Positions 12,289 through 22,206 are shown, counted from the first letter of the stretch. The stretch is 64,000 bases of DNA from Bufo bufo (GCF_905171765.1 NC_053391.1:691238175-691302174); one strand, 5' to 3'. Notes: generated by a model not told the origin, from the sequence alone. Made by a program: numbers and translations.

Positions 12289-13367
12289 TGTTCCCGTTCA
12301 CCACAATTTTGAGAATGGCAAATTTGGGAATGCTTTTTCAACCCAGAACAAAAAGTCTGCTTTTACGGTCACTACAAATAACTTGACCAGCTAAAACTGT
12401 GCAGATTTGGTTGAATAGAAATGTCAGGTCTATTTTTTAGGCGCTGGGTGACAGGCTCAACTTGCCCCTGATGTAATATATGGCCAATAAATAACCACAC
12501 TGTTGATGGTTAAATGCACTTGGGTGACACAGGCTCAGCCTGCAGCTGATGTAGGATATAGCACAAAATAACCACACTATCGATGGTTAAATACACTTGG
12601 TGATAGCTCGTGCTGGCGCACCACAAGTCACAAAATGGCCGCCGATCACCCCAGAAAAAAAGTGATCTAAAAACGCTCTGGGCAGCCTCAAAAAAGTGAG
12701 CAAGTCAATAATAGCACTTCAATGATCCACAGCTGCAGATCAATCACAGAATGAAGTCTTTTGGAGGAGTTAATCTGCCTAATCTCGCCCTAACGTCGCA
12801 GCTGCAACCTCTCCCTATACTGATCATAGCAGAGTGACGTGCGGCGCTACGTGACTCCAGCTTAAATAGAGGCTGGGTCACATGCTGCACTGGCCAATCA
12901 CAGCCATGCCAATAGTAGGCATGGCTGTGATGGCCTCTTGGGCCAAGTAGTATGACGCTTGTTGATTGGCTGCTTTGCAGCCTTTCAAAAAGCGCCAAGA
13001 AAGCGCCGAACACCGAACCCGAACTTTTACGAAAATGTTCGGGTCCGTGTCCGTGTCACGAACACCCCAAAATTCGGTACGAACCCGAACTATACAGTTC
13101 GGGTTCGCTCATTCCTAATCCTGATGCATCCTGAACGGATTTCTCTCTATTCAGAATGCATTAGGATAAAACTGATCAGGATTCTTCCGGCATAGAGCCC
13201 CGACGACGGAACTCTATGCCGGAAGACAAGAACGCAGGTGTGAAAGAGCCGTAAGGCTACTTTCACACTTGCGTTGTTCTTTTCTGGCATAGAGTTCCGT
13301 CACAGGGGCTCTATACTGGAAAAGAACTGATCAGGTATGTCCCCATGCATTCTGAATGGAGAGTAAG

Positions 13368-13806
13368 GCTACTTTCACACTAGCGTTCGGGTGTCCGCTC
13401 GTGCGCACCGTTTGAAGGGGCTCACGAGCGGCCCCGAACGCATCCGTCTGGCCCCAATGCATTCTCAGTGGAGGCGGATCCACTGAGACTGCATCCGCCT
13501 GCCAGCGTTCAGCCTCCGCTCCGCTCAGTGAGCGGACACCTGAACGCTGCTTGCAGCGTTCGGGTGTCCGCCTGGCCGTGCGGAGGCGAGCGGATCTGTC
13601 CACACTTACAATGTAAGTCAATGGGGACGGATCCGCTTGAAGATGACACTATATGGCTCAATCTTCAAGCGGATCCGTTCCCCATTGACTAAGTTTTAAT
13701 GCAGACGCATCCGTTCTGAACGGATGCGAACGTCTGCATTATCGGAGCGGATCCGTCTGATGAAACATCACACGGATCCGCTCCGAACGCAAGTGTGAAA
13801 GTAGCC
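13368..13806. mobile_element. Harbinger-like MITE
   Basis: A 439-bp element beginning GGCTACTTTCACACTAGCG and ending CGCAAGTGTGAAAGTAGCC, with 3-bp TAA duplications at 13365-13367 and 13807-13809. The interior is palindromic (repeated GCGGATCCG and CGAACGCTG motifs). The 3-bp TWA target and GGC terminus fit PIF/Harbinger. No transposase. Confidence 0.8.
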
Positions 13807-14628
13807 TAATCCGTTCAGTTTGCATCAGGATGTCTTCAGTTCAGTCGTTTTGACTGATCAGGCAAAAGAGAAAACTGCAGCATGCTACGGTTTTATCTCC
13901 GGCTAAAAAAACTGAAGACTTGCCTGAATGCCGGATCCGGCATTTTTTCCCATAGGAATGTATTAGTGCCGGATCCGACATTCAGAATGCCGGATCCGTC
14001 CTTCCGGTATGCGCATGCGCAGACTGAAAAAAAAGGTGAAAAAATGCCGGATCCGTTTTTGCCGGATGACACCGGAAAGACGGATCCGGCATTTCAATGC
14101 ATTTTTTCGACTCATCAGGCATTTTTAAGACTGATCAGGATCCTGATCAGTCTTACTAATGCCATCAGTTAGCATACGTTTTGCCTGATCCGGCAGGCAG
14201 TTCCGGCGACGGAACTGCTTGCCGGATCTCTCTGTTGCAAGTGTGAAAGTAGCCTTATCCAGGCCATTCTGAGATAGTTTTTTCGTCACATATTGTACTT
14301 CATGAAACTGGTAAAATGGAGTAAAAAAAAAAAAAATTATTTAAAAAAAAATACCAAATATTTGTAAAAAATTGCAAATTTCCAAGTTTCTATTTCTCTA
14401 CTTCTATAATACATAGTAAAACCTCCAAAAAAAGTTATTACTTGACATTTCCCATATGTCTATTTCATGTTTGGATCATTTTGGGGATGATATTTTATTT
14501 TTTGGGGACGTTACAAGGCTTAGAAGTTTAGAAGCAAATCTTGAAATTTTTCAGAAATTTTCAAAAACCCAATTTTTAGGGACCAGTTCAGGTCTGAAGT
14601 CACTTTGCGAGGTTTACATAATTGAAAC

Positions 14629-15297
14629 TGTAAGGAAATTATGTCTATATCCACACACGTTCACATATATATGTAATAATTCAGCCTTATATGCTTGTAT
14701 TAAATATGCAGAGTTCTTCTTTAAAGGAAATATTTTATACTCTTATGACAGCAAGGTCTAGCAACACAGCTAAGAGGAAATAGAGGTCGGTAGCTTAAAA
14801 CCGCATGGCTAGAAAGAGATATGCAGGCTTTAGCAAACAGATAGATTTTACATTGATACGGGTTATGTATATAAGCATTTTTGTTTCTTGACGTTCACCT
14901 CTGGTTTAGATAAGTGAAGGACATTTTTTTTATCAGGTATATGTTGGTACAAAATAAACGAAGATAATTCCGCGAAATATCTGAACAAAGCTAAAGTCAA
15001 CAAAGATTATGGTTAGATATCTTAATTCCAAGAATTATAAATGCATCACATATGTATCTTGTTTCTAGGAAATTATCATGACTTTTTTTACTAAGGTTGT
15101 ATAGAGGTGAGGTTAATAAATTCGTTACCTGATTGGATTAAGCTTAGGGGAGGTATATGATAATCTTGTGGTTTGCATCTATAAATTGTCCACGATGTCT
15201 AATAAAGTGACAACCATTTTAAACCTATCAACGTGTATTGGTCTTTAGTGGTTGCCCGGCCGGAGGTTCACCCACAGACAAACCAGGGGCCCTTTCA
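14629..15297 (+). repeat. 5' LTR of the endogenous retrovirus
   Basis: 669 bp, starting TGTAAGGAAATT and ending CCCTTTCA. Contains an inverted CCAAT box (GATTGG, about 15131), a TATA box (TATAAAT, 15180-15186) and a polyadenylation signal AATAAA (15201-15206). The close spacing of TATA and AATAAA implies a very short R region with the signal near the cap site. I see one difference from the 3' LTR (AATTATAAATG here, AACTATAAATG there). Confidence 0.96.
15180..15206 (+). promoter_or_regulatory. LTR promoter core: TATA box and AATAAA
   Basis: TATAAAT at 15180-15186 and AATAAA at 15201-15206, downstream of an inverted CCAAT box. The same pair is at about 22867 and 22888 in the 3' LTR, which would serve 3' end formation. 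Assignment is by consensus only. Confidence 0.6.
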
Positions 15298-15299
15298 AT

Positions 15300-15317
15300 T
15301 GGTAGCAGAGGATGGTT
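15300..15317 (+). promoter_or_regulatory. Retroviral primer binding site, matches initiator tRNA-Met
   Basis: TGGTAGCAGAGGATGGTT begins two bases after the 5' LTR. It is complementary over 18 nt to the 3' end of vertebrate initiator tRNA-Met (ending ...CTGCTACCA) as I remember that tRNA. Vertebrate retroviruses usually use Pro, Lys, His, Phe, Arg or similar tRNAs; initiator Met is the usual primer of Ty1/copia and many Ty3/gypsy elements. Confidence 0.85.
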
Positions 15318-16119
15318 CACTGACTATCCAGGTGAGTAAATAATTTCTGCCACTATTTATGTTGGTTGGAATGTTTCTCTCCTGGATACGGTGAATGTCT
15401 GATGTATACTGGATGGCAGGTTAGTGACAGGTTAGTTTAGTGTTCATAGGACTGTGGGACAGACACGAGGCAGCACTCAGTGTTCTGCGTATCCTGATAG
15501 GAGCGGCGTCTCCTATAGGCACAGTGGTTGGCAGGGGATGTTGTTCCAGGAACATACATCATGTTGATGGCAGGGAATTTTTCGAATGCAGAACTAGTCT
15601 CTTCGAACGTTGGCAGGGATTTTTCAAATGGGATTAGTCTCTCATTTGACGGTTTATTGAGTTAAAGGATAACTCTGGATTTATGTGATTGAGTTAAAGG
15701 ATAACTCTGGAAATATGTGAAACAAGGTACCCGGAATATATGTATAAGGAAAAGGAATACATATGGAATAAAAAAGGTGAGGGAAACGCATACATCTGAA
15801 TGCAGATGTTGGTTTCTAACTCACTAGGATTGTCTGTGGAGTGAATTGTTTATTAAACAGAACTGTACAGTTAAAACTTGGAAAGTGACATTGAATACTG
15901 CAGTCTATTAAGTTCGTAAATGGTGTTGCCCATATAAGATATTTTTACACGTGTTATAAGAATATTGTGATAGTGGAAAATCTGATTGTGCTGACTTAAT
16001 TGATTCTCAACATAACAATACTAACACAATTACTTCCTGCTATTTGCTGCTATTTCCGCTTCATTGTTTGCTGCTTGAAAATATATGTATAGAGTTCATT
16101 GTCAATTTCATTATACATT
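15318..16119 (+). other. Retroviral 5' leader
   Basis: About 800 bp of non-coding leader between the primer site and gag, expected to hold the packaging signal. It has a direct repeat GAGTTAAAGGATAACTCTGG (starting about 15659 and 15693), itself palindromic around TTAAAGGATAA, and two related segments GGCAGGGAATTTTTCGAA and GGCAGGGATTTTTCAAAT (about 15571 and 15611). Confidence 0.6.
15329..15336 (+). promoter_or_regulatory. Candidate leader splice donor
   Basis: CAG|GTGAGTA just after the primer site is a near-consensus 5' splice site. Retroviruses use such a donor to make spliced env mRNA; here there is no env, so it could serve the small 3' ORF or be a relic. No acceptor was assigned. Confidence 0.45.
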
Positions 16120-18372
16120 ATGGGTAACGGCGTGGGAAAGGATCTGGATGGTGAGCCAGAGACCAGACCCACACCGCTACATTTTGTATCAGGCACCTGT
16201 GGGATTAGTGTAACTGATCCATTTTGGGTAAATATCTGTGACCGCAGTCAGCAACTGCGTATTACGCAGATCAGCGATGTCGGTCCCCGCAATGAAAGTG
16301 ACTGGGAAGAGGTTAAAAAAATGGTGGGGCTGCACCCAAAATATAACTATCCCGTTGGTGCCTGGGATGAAGATTATATGAAAACATGTTTAAAAAAATG
16401 GGAGAAGGCATTAAAAGAATATAGAAAGAGATTTCCACCAACCCATCACATATACCTAAAACAGAATAGGGAGACAATTAGTAAAAAGGAAGAAGTCCCA
16501 TGGTCAGAAATTCTGCCCGCCTTGCCAGAAAAGCCACCGGCATATGATGTGACGGTATTAGAACCACAAAAGGCAATACTCCCAGCTGTCTCTACAGAAG
16601 ACATGTTACAAGTCCCTTATAATAAGGTCCCCTGTCCAGAACAAGCAACCGCACCGGAATTATTATTATTTTCTGGTGAGAAACAAAAGAGAACCGGACT
16701 GTACCCAGATTTGGGGGATAGAGATTCCCTTTTGAGTACTGCAGTTATAGTGGCAGCAGCACTCATGGAACAAGGAGATGTAACTCCACAAGTCAAACAG
16801 GCTAAGGAAAAAAGAATTGAATATAGAGAAAGCATGGGCAGTTATGTACATGAGCTGATTCAACTGAGGGATAAACTAAGGACGGACATAGTCTACATTA
16901 ACCAACTTCCTCTTCAGGATGTCTTTCCCGTCATATATGAACACGAGGACCCAGATGATACAGACCTTCCTAGTGAGGAACAGATAGATGAATTAAAGGG
17001 CATTTTGGGAGGAGAGTGTGGCAGAACCAGAGCTGCAACTAACAAAAAAAAACAGCTGCTGACCGAGATAGGAAAACTAAGACAGGAGTACTGGAGGGTG
17101 AAGAAGGACTGGGAAACCAGGGCTCAGGAAGAATACGATAGGGGGACAACAGGAATTGAAACACAGATAGAAGCGGATAGTTTAGAACATGGAATTCCCC
17201 TGGCAACCTCCAGTCCTAGAATACCTGGAATAATCCAACCCCTAGCAGATGAATTTTCCAAACTCACTCTAATACCTGAGGAAGGTGATAGGGAAGGCAC
17301 ACAACTGCGGCTTCCCATGATTACTGTGGGTAGCACTGAAGTCCATATCCCTCTTCCTTTAGGATTAATGAAGGAACTGAAGGATATGTGCCCCAATCCA
17401 AAAAAGGACCCTAGAGCAGCAGCTATGTTTCTGCAGAAATATACCGCAGGGAGCCATTTAACTTTGGAGGATATTCAGATAATACTCTCAGCCATAGACC
17501 CAGACACTGGCTCTCAAATTGATCCAGAAAAGGTAATGAAGACATCAGAAAAAGAAGTTAGGGATGCAGGAGACAGAGATAGCCCCAAGGTTTGGAAGAA
17601 GTTTTGGGATAAGATAGGAGTAGAATGGATGAAAAGATACAAAGGGGATTCAGGTTTACACACAATGCTAAATACAAAACAAGAGCCGAAAGAGGATTTT
17701 TATAGTTTCTGTAAAAGACTGTTGGATCTCTACAGTAGTACAGGAATGAATTCACCCGAATTGTTCAAGACTACATGTATGACAAATGGGGACCCTAAGA
17801 CGACACAGCTAATAAAATTAGTCAATAACGAATGGCTTACTCAAACAGTGACAGAATTTATGGATGACATAGCAAAACGCTCGGCTTCTGGTGTTTTCAA
17901 TCAAAAGGGAGGAGTATTTCCATTGTTAGTGCAGCAGGACATACAACAGGAGTCTATATTGTCAGGTGGGGAAAGCAATTACATGATGATGTCAAGTTTC
18001 CCCCGGGGAAGGAATAATAGAAGAGGTCCGAGAAGTAGGGGCCAGGCAGATTACCTGGGAAGAGTAGAAAGAAATCAGAGACAGGGCTGTTTCATTTGTG
18101 GGAGTCTAGGTCACTGGAGGCGAGAATGTCCAAAGGTGAGAGATGAAGATAGGAGAGGATACAGAGGGAGAGGCGCCTCTGACTACCGAGGGGAGCCCAG
18201 ACAACAGGAAAGACAGCAAGATATGACAAGAAGACAACCCCAGGGAGATCGTATTAACATACACTGGCCAGCACAGGATGGGGGGAGTAGACAACCCAAT
18301 TTGCAATCAGACTTACAGAGGTGGTCTGAGCATGAACAGTACCCGTCCCCACGGGGGAATAATTACTACTAG
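16120..18372 (+). CDS. gag: Retroviral Gag polyprotein
   Basis: The start is the ATG at 16120 in ATGGGTAAC. It gives an N-terminal Met-Gly, the site for myristoylation and membrane targeting. Upstream in-frame sequence has no ATG. The product is 750 residues, longer than most gammaretroviral Gag proteins. Visible features are a PPAY late-domain motif near residue 140 (recruits NEDD4-type ligases for budding), a charged, probably helical region around residues 220-345, a capsid-like part (IPLPLGLMKELKDM onward), an Arg/Gly-rich stretch, and one CCHC zinc knuckle, CFICGSLGHWRREC, near residue 655. It ends at UAG 18370-18372 followed by GGG. The frame has no internal stop. Confidence 0.95.
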   Translation: MGNGVGKDLDGEPETRPTPLHFVSGTCGISVTDPFWVNICDRSQQLRITQISDVGPRNESDWEEVKKMVGLHPKYNYPVGAWDEDYMKTCLKKWEKALKEYRKRFPPTHHIYLKQNRETISKKEEVPWSEILPALPEKPPAYDVTVLEPQKAILPAVSTEDMLQVPYNKVPCPEQATAPELLLFSGEKQKRTGLYPDLGDRDSLLSTAVIVAAALMEQGDVTPQVKQAKEKRIEYRESMGSYVHELIQLRDKLRTDIVYINQLPLQDVFPVIYEHEDPDDTDLPSEEQIDELKGILGGECGRTRAATNKKKQLLTEIGKLRQEYWRVKKDWETRAQEEYDRGTTGIETQIEADSLEHGIPLATSSPRIPGIIQPLADEFSKLTLIPEEGDREGTQLRLPMITVGSTEVHIPLPLGLMKELKDMCPNPKKDPRAAAMFLQKYTAGSHLTLEDIQIILSAIDPDTGSQIDPEKVMKTSEKEVRDAGDRDSPKVWKKFWDKIGVEWMKRYKGDSGLHTMLNTKQEPKEDFYSFCKRLLDLYSSTGMNSPELFKTTCMTNGDPKTTQLIKLVNNEWLTQTVTEFMDDIAKRSASGVFNQKGGVFPLLVQQDIQQESILSGGESNYMMMSSFPRGRNNRRGPRSRGQADYLGRVERNQRQGCFICGSLGHWRRECPKVRDEDRRGYRGRGASDYRGEPRQQERQQDMTRRQPQGDRINIHWPAQDGGSRQPNLQSDLQRWSEHEQYPSPRGNNYY
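18370..18372 (+). promoter_or_regulatory. UAG read-through stop between gag and pol
   Basis: A single TAG followed by GGGTGCCC separates gag and pol, and the downstream 1065 codons are open in the same frame. This is the gammaretroviral arrangement (stop suppression inserting Gln) rather than the -1 frameshift of most other retroviruses. A downstream pseudoknot was not verified. Confidence 0.75.
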
Positions 18373-21300
18373 GGGTGCCCAGAACAAGTCCCATCCTTCA
18401 TTATGCATTTTGTTCCAACTGATTGGCAAGTCTTACCACAAGTACTACTGCAAATTGATGGTATTAAAGTTAAGTTATTGCTTGACACCGGAGCAACGAC
18501 TTCAAGTGTAAACAAAATAGACTTCATTAATGATAAATGCACCGAAGGAAGTTCTATGGGTATAAATGGGACGACAGTGATACATAAGGTGACAGCACCA
18601 CTCCCGGTTTGTACTCTTACGGGGGAACTAGTGACGCACATGTCTTTTGCAGTCCTACTAGAGTGCCCCGTTTGCCTATTAGGAAGGGATTTAATGGCAG
18701 CATTACAGATTTCATTAGTCTTTGACAAAAAGGGCAGACTGACAGCAACCTCAATGAAATGTGACCTGACAAACCCAAAGAGACGTGACATGAATGGGTT
18801 CTTTTTAAGCATACCAATGTCCCTGGAAAATCATCCAATTTGGGCAAAATGTAAAGACTCAGTAGGAACAATTAACTGTGAGCCCTACCGGCCCTGTTTG
18901 AAGGAGGGGGTCATGCCAACCTTTCAAAAACAATACCCATTGAGTGAGGAAAAGTTAGAGGGTATAAAGCCACAAATTGAGAAATACTTGCAGATGGGAA
19001 TTCTTAGGAAAATTGTCAGTCCCTGGAATTCCCCGATAAATCCCGTAAAAAAGGCTAATGGCACATGGCGGCTGGTACAGGATCTAAGGAAGGTAAACAA
19101 GGCAATTATCCCACTTCCCCCCTTGGTGGCAGATCTTACAGCTGTGTTTGGGGCCATTCCTGCGGGATCCAGATATTACACTGTAGTTGACCTCAGTAAT
19201 GCGTTCTTTTCCATACCAGTGGCTTGGGATGCACAAAATCTTTTTGCTTTTCAGTGGGCTGATAATGGTCAGGTGACTTGGACCCGTCTCCCACAAGGTT
19301 TTGGGGATATCCCAGCAGCCTTTTCTATTGTATTAAAGGCTACATTGGAAGATTGGGAACCAAAGAGGGGATCCACCTTAATACAGTACACAGACGACCT
19401 TTTACTCTCCAATTCGGAGTTAGAAGCCTGCAAAATAGATTCAGGGAGTTTATTAGACCACTTGGCAAGCAAAGGACACCTGGCCTCGAAGAAGAAAATC
19501 CAATATGCAAGTACCCAGGTAGAGTATCTGGGGTGCATAATAGAGGCAGGAGAGAGAAAGATCTCACCCGCTAGAGTCAAGGCAGTGACCTCCCTAAGCA
19601 GGCCGAGGGACAAAGCTACAATGCTGTCCTTTTTAGGGTCAATAGTGTATTGTAGGCAGTGGATTCCCGATTGCTCCCATTGGGATTCAATCCTAAGAAA
19701 AACTACACTCACAGAAGCACCAAAGGTAGTGGAGTGGACAGAGGACAGAGTAGAAGCCTTTGAGAGATTGATTCGGTCCCTGACCCAAGCCCCAGCCTTG
19801 GCCCTGGCAGATTATGGAAAGCCATTCCAATTATACTGCGTGGTATCTGGAGAAACCTATGCAGCGGTTTTGACACAGACACATGGGGGGAGAAACAGGC
19901 CAGTTTCATACTTATCGAAAAAATTACCTCCTGTAGTTCTTGGAATGCCTCACTGTCTCCAAGCATTAGCAGCCGCGGCTATGTCAGTAAAGGATGCTAC
20001 TAAGATAGTCCATGGAAATATAATGGAACTTTTCACCACTCATACAGTCTTGTCCCTCCTTCAAAACATGACCACACAACACATGACAGCTCAGAGACTG
20101 TCCGGATATGAGACCATATTACTCAGTACGGCAAACCTGTTGATAAAGACATGTCCAGACACCTCACCAGTGATAAGATTGTTGCATACACTTTTGAGAC
20201 TTAAGCGTGAAGGTTCTGACGAACAAGTAGACCCAATACCTGAACACAGATGTGATGAAATAATCTTGTCATGCACAACACCTAGGGAGGATTTAAAGGA
20301 CACACCACAGACTGGCAGTATAGATGTTTTTGTGGATGGATCATGCACAAGACCAGATGACAGGACATACCAAACAGGTTACGCAGTAGTCATGCTCCCA
20401 AATCAAGTGATAGAAGCTGAACCAATTGTCACAACTTCAGCACAACAAGCTGAGTTGGTAGCGCTCACAAGAGCCTGTGAAATATTCGCAGGACACAAAG
20501 TGAATATTTATACTGATAGTAGCTATGCATTTGGAACAGTGCATGATTATGCATTAATATGGAAAAATAGGGGGTATATCTCAGCAGACGGGAAGAAGGT
20601 AGCGAATCAGAAATACATAGATCACTTGCTACATGCAATTCAATTACCAGAAGCCATAAGTGTGATAAAAGTGAAAGGACACTCTGCAAAAGGAGATTAT
20701 CAAGCTATGGGAAACAACCTAGCAGACAGAGCAGCAAAAATGGCAGCCAAGAGAGACACGAGAAGGGAAAGTAAGTTATTATTCATGACAGACTTTGAAA
20801 GTGAAAACTGGGAGTCAGTAGTATATCAACTTCAGAAACAGTCTACCAGTGAGGACATCAAGTACTGGAAATCTCAGGGACTGCAGACGACAGGTACAGG
20901 TATGTGGACAAAAGATCGGATATTGGGGGTTCCTACTGCATCAGCACCGCTCCTAATATCTTATCTTCATGGTCCTGGACATTTAGGAAAACAGTACATC
21001 TCAGAACATTACAAGTCACTGTTCTGTACACACCAGTTGCAGAGATTGATAGACGATCTGGTCGATTCATGCATGACTTGTGCACAGAATAATGTTCAAG
21101 GAAAAGCACACGGAAGACATGGGAATCTACCACCACCTACAGGCCCTCTGCAAGATTTGCAGATAGATTACACACACATGCCAAAGCAACCCGGGAATAT
21201 AAGATATCTGCTTGTCATAGTCTGTAGGTTCTCTGGATGGTGTGTAGCCATACCTACTTCAGGAGAAACAGCTGGTGTGACAGCTAGGGCATTGATAAAT

Positions 21301-21567
21301 CAATGGATTTCGCTGTATGGACTCCCTCGGGTAATTCATTCAGATCAGGGACCTGCTTTCCAATCCAAACTAATACAAGAACTGACAAAAATTTTGGGTT
21401 TCCAGTGGAAACTCAACATAGTCTACCATCCCCAAAGCGCTGGAGTAGTGGAAAGAATGAACAGAACCATTAAGGATAGGTTAAAAAAGGCTACTTCAGG
21501 AACATTGAAAGATTGGCTGAAAATTTCTACCCGCCATTCTCTACCAAATAAGAACGACACCAAATAA
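18373..21567 (+). CDS. pol: Retroviral Pol: protease, reverse transcriptase, RNase H, integrase (frameshifted)
   Basis: Opens directly after the UAG. The protease has the catalytic LLLDTGATTSS near 18478. The reverse transcriptase shows WNSPINPVKK, LPQGFGDIP and the active-site YTDD (about 19390), Thr being unusual where Val or Met is common. RNase H carries DVFVDGS, AELVAL and IYTDSSYAFG (about 20325-20530). The integrase has an HHCC zinc finger (HGPGH ... CMTC), then the catalytic Asp in QIDYTHM, Asp in HSDQGPAF and Glu in HPQSAGVVERMN. A 1-nt insertion in a T run near 21522-21525 then moves the frame and the protein ends at TAA 21567; the integrase C-terminus continues in the next frame. 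This copy is therefore unlikely to integrate on its own. Confidence 0.93.
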   Translation, partial: GCPEQVPSFIMHFVPTDWQVLPQVLLQIDGIKVKLLLDTGATTSSVNKIDFINDKCTEGSSMGINGTTVIHKVTAPLPVCTLTGELVTHMSFAVLLECPVCLLGRDLMAALQISLVFDKKGRLTATSMKCDLTNPKRRDMNGFFLSIPMSLENHPIWAKCKDSVGTINCEPYRPCLKEGVMPTFQKQYPLSEEKLEGIKPQIEKYLQMGILRKIVSPWNSPINPVKKANGTWRLVQDLRKVNKAIIPLPPLVADLTAVFGAIPAGSRYYTVVDLSNAFFSIPVAWDAQNLFAFQWADNGQVTWTRLPQGFGDIPAAFSIVLKATLEDWEPKRGSTLIQYTDDLLLSNSELEACKIDSGSLLDHLASKGHLASKKKIQYASTQVEYLGCIIEAGERKISPARVKAVTSLSRPRDKATMLSFLGSIVYCRQWIPDCSHWDSILRKTTLTEAPKVVEWTEDRVEAFERLIRSLTQAPALALADYGKPFQLYCVVSGETYAAVLTQTHGGRNRPVSYLSKKLPPVVLGMPHCLQALAAAAMSVKDATKIVHGNIMELFTTHTVLSLLQNMTTQHMTAQRLSGYETILLSTANLLIKTCPDTSPVIRLLHTLLRLKREGSDEQVDPIPEHRCDEIILSCTTPREDLKDTPQTGSIDVFVDGSCTRPDDRTYQTGYAVVMLPNQVIEAEPIVTTSAQQAELVALTRACEIFAGHKVNIYTDSSYAFGTVHDYALIWKNRGYISADGKKVANQKYIDHLLHAIQLPEAISVIKVKGHSAKGDYQAMGNNLADRAAKMAAKRDTRRESKLLFMTDFESENWESVVYQLQKQSTSEDIKYWKSQGLQTTGTGMWTKDRILGVPTASAPLLISYLHGPGHLGKQYISEHYKSLFCTHQLQRLIDDLVDSCMTCAQNNVQGKAHGRHGNLPPPTGPLQDLQIDYTHMPKQPGNIRYLLVIVCRFSGWCVAIPTSGETAGVTARALINQWISLYGLPRVIHSDQGPAFQSKLIQELTKILGFQWKLNIVYHPQSAGVVERMNRTIKDRLKKATSGTLKDWLKISTRHSLPNKNDTK

Positions 21568-21955
21568 ACAAACAGGGTTGTCGCCTTATGAAGTGTTATT
21601 CGGTCGACCCCCTAATACCCGTGAAGAATCGGATACTGACAGTAACATTTTTGCCTTGCAGGAACAGTACGTGAAACACTTGGTAGGTATACTCTCGGAA
21701 AATTATGATAAGGTTGCTGTCACCTTTCCTCCTCTTTCCACAGATCCAACTCATCCGTTCTTGCCGGGAGACAAAGTTCTGGTGAAACAACTAGCTGCCC
21801 GCCACAAGACTGGTCCGATTTACCAAGGTCCATTTGAGGTTCTAAGAGTGGCTCGAACGGCTGTCCTTACTGACCAGAGTCCACAGTGGATACACGCCAG
21901 CCGGCTCAAGAAGACGCCAGAAGGAGTCCCCAAGAAATTCCCCGGACAAACATGA
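21527..21955 (+). pseudogene. Integrase C-terminal domain, out of frame with pol
   Basis: This segment, one frame off from the rest of pol, contains SPYEVLFGRPP, then GDKVLVKQL, GPIYQGPFEVL and WIHASRLKK. These are the gammaretrovirus-type integrase C-terminal SH3-like (GPY/F) region. It ends at TGA 21953-21955. Only the one-base slip near 21525 disconnects it, with no further stop inside, which fits a very recent mutation or a sequencing error in a homopolymer. Confidence 0.9.
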
Positions 21956-22206
21956 GTCTTCCGGACAAGATGCCTACAAAAGAAATGGCTTTGATCATAC
22001 CCCCGAGCCTGCAAAGTAGATATGAGCGATGGCTAAGAGGCTATCCAAAACCACTTAGTCCAAAGGATCCAAAGACTATGCAGGACTTGTATGAGGAAGA
22101 ATTTATGTTCAGGGAGTATACCAATGAATTAGAAACTGATGACTTGAAAGATCAAAACTTTCCTGAACCGTTTAGTAAGCAGATGATTCAGAGAATGAAA
22201 CTGTGA
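21952..22206 (+). CDS. Small ORF downstream of integrase, unknown function
   Basis: ATG at 21952 overlaps the integrase stop as ATGA, and the ORF runs 84 codons to TGA at 22204-22206. It occupies the position where env normally starts. The predicted protein is hydrophilic, with no signal peptide or membrane segment, a Pro-rich middle (PKPLSPKDPK) and an acidic stretch (LYEEEFMFREY). I do not recognise it. It might be an accessory protein, a remnant of a lost gene, or chance; the ATGA overlap and openness favour it slightly. Confidence 0.45.
   Translation: MSLPDKMPTKEMALIIPPSLQSRYERWLRGYPKPLSPKDPKTMQDLYEEEFMFREYTNELETDDLKDQNFPEPFSKQMIQRMKL

Larger units (their letters stand above)
7273..13117 (-). 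mobile_element. hAT transposon copy B, complete
   Basis: Reversed copy. The plus-strand left end is TAGAGTTGAGCGAAC and the right end is GCTCATTCCTA. Perfect 8-bp target duplications ATCCTGAT flank it (7265-7272 and 13118-13125), the hallmark of hAT insertion. Length is 5845 bp against 5105 for copy C; much of the difference is the expanded 141-bp array at its 3' side (about 7600-8760). It is inserted in the Harbinger-like composite. Confidence 0.95.
6631..14254. mobile_element. Harbinger-like non-autonomous composite (contains hAT copy B)
   Basis: Begins GGCCTCTTTCACACTTGCG and ends CAAGTGTGAAAGTAGCC, flanked by TAA (6628-6630) and TTA (14255-14257), compatible with the 3-bp TWA target of PIF/Harbinger elements. 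Inside are at least two end-to-end units (a junction near 13250: ...GTGTGAAAGAGCC then GGCTACTTTCACACTTGCG), many GCCGGATCCGGC palindromes, hAT copy B (7273-13117) and a further inserted unit at 13368-13806. No transposase gene is present. The outer TSD differs by one base, so the outer boundary is less certain than the inner one. Confidence 0.65.
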
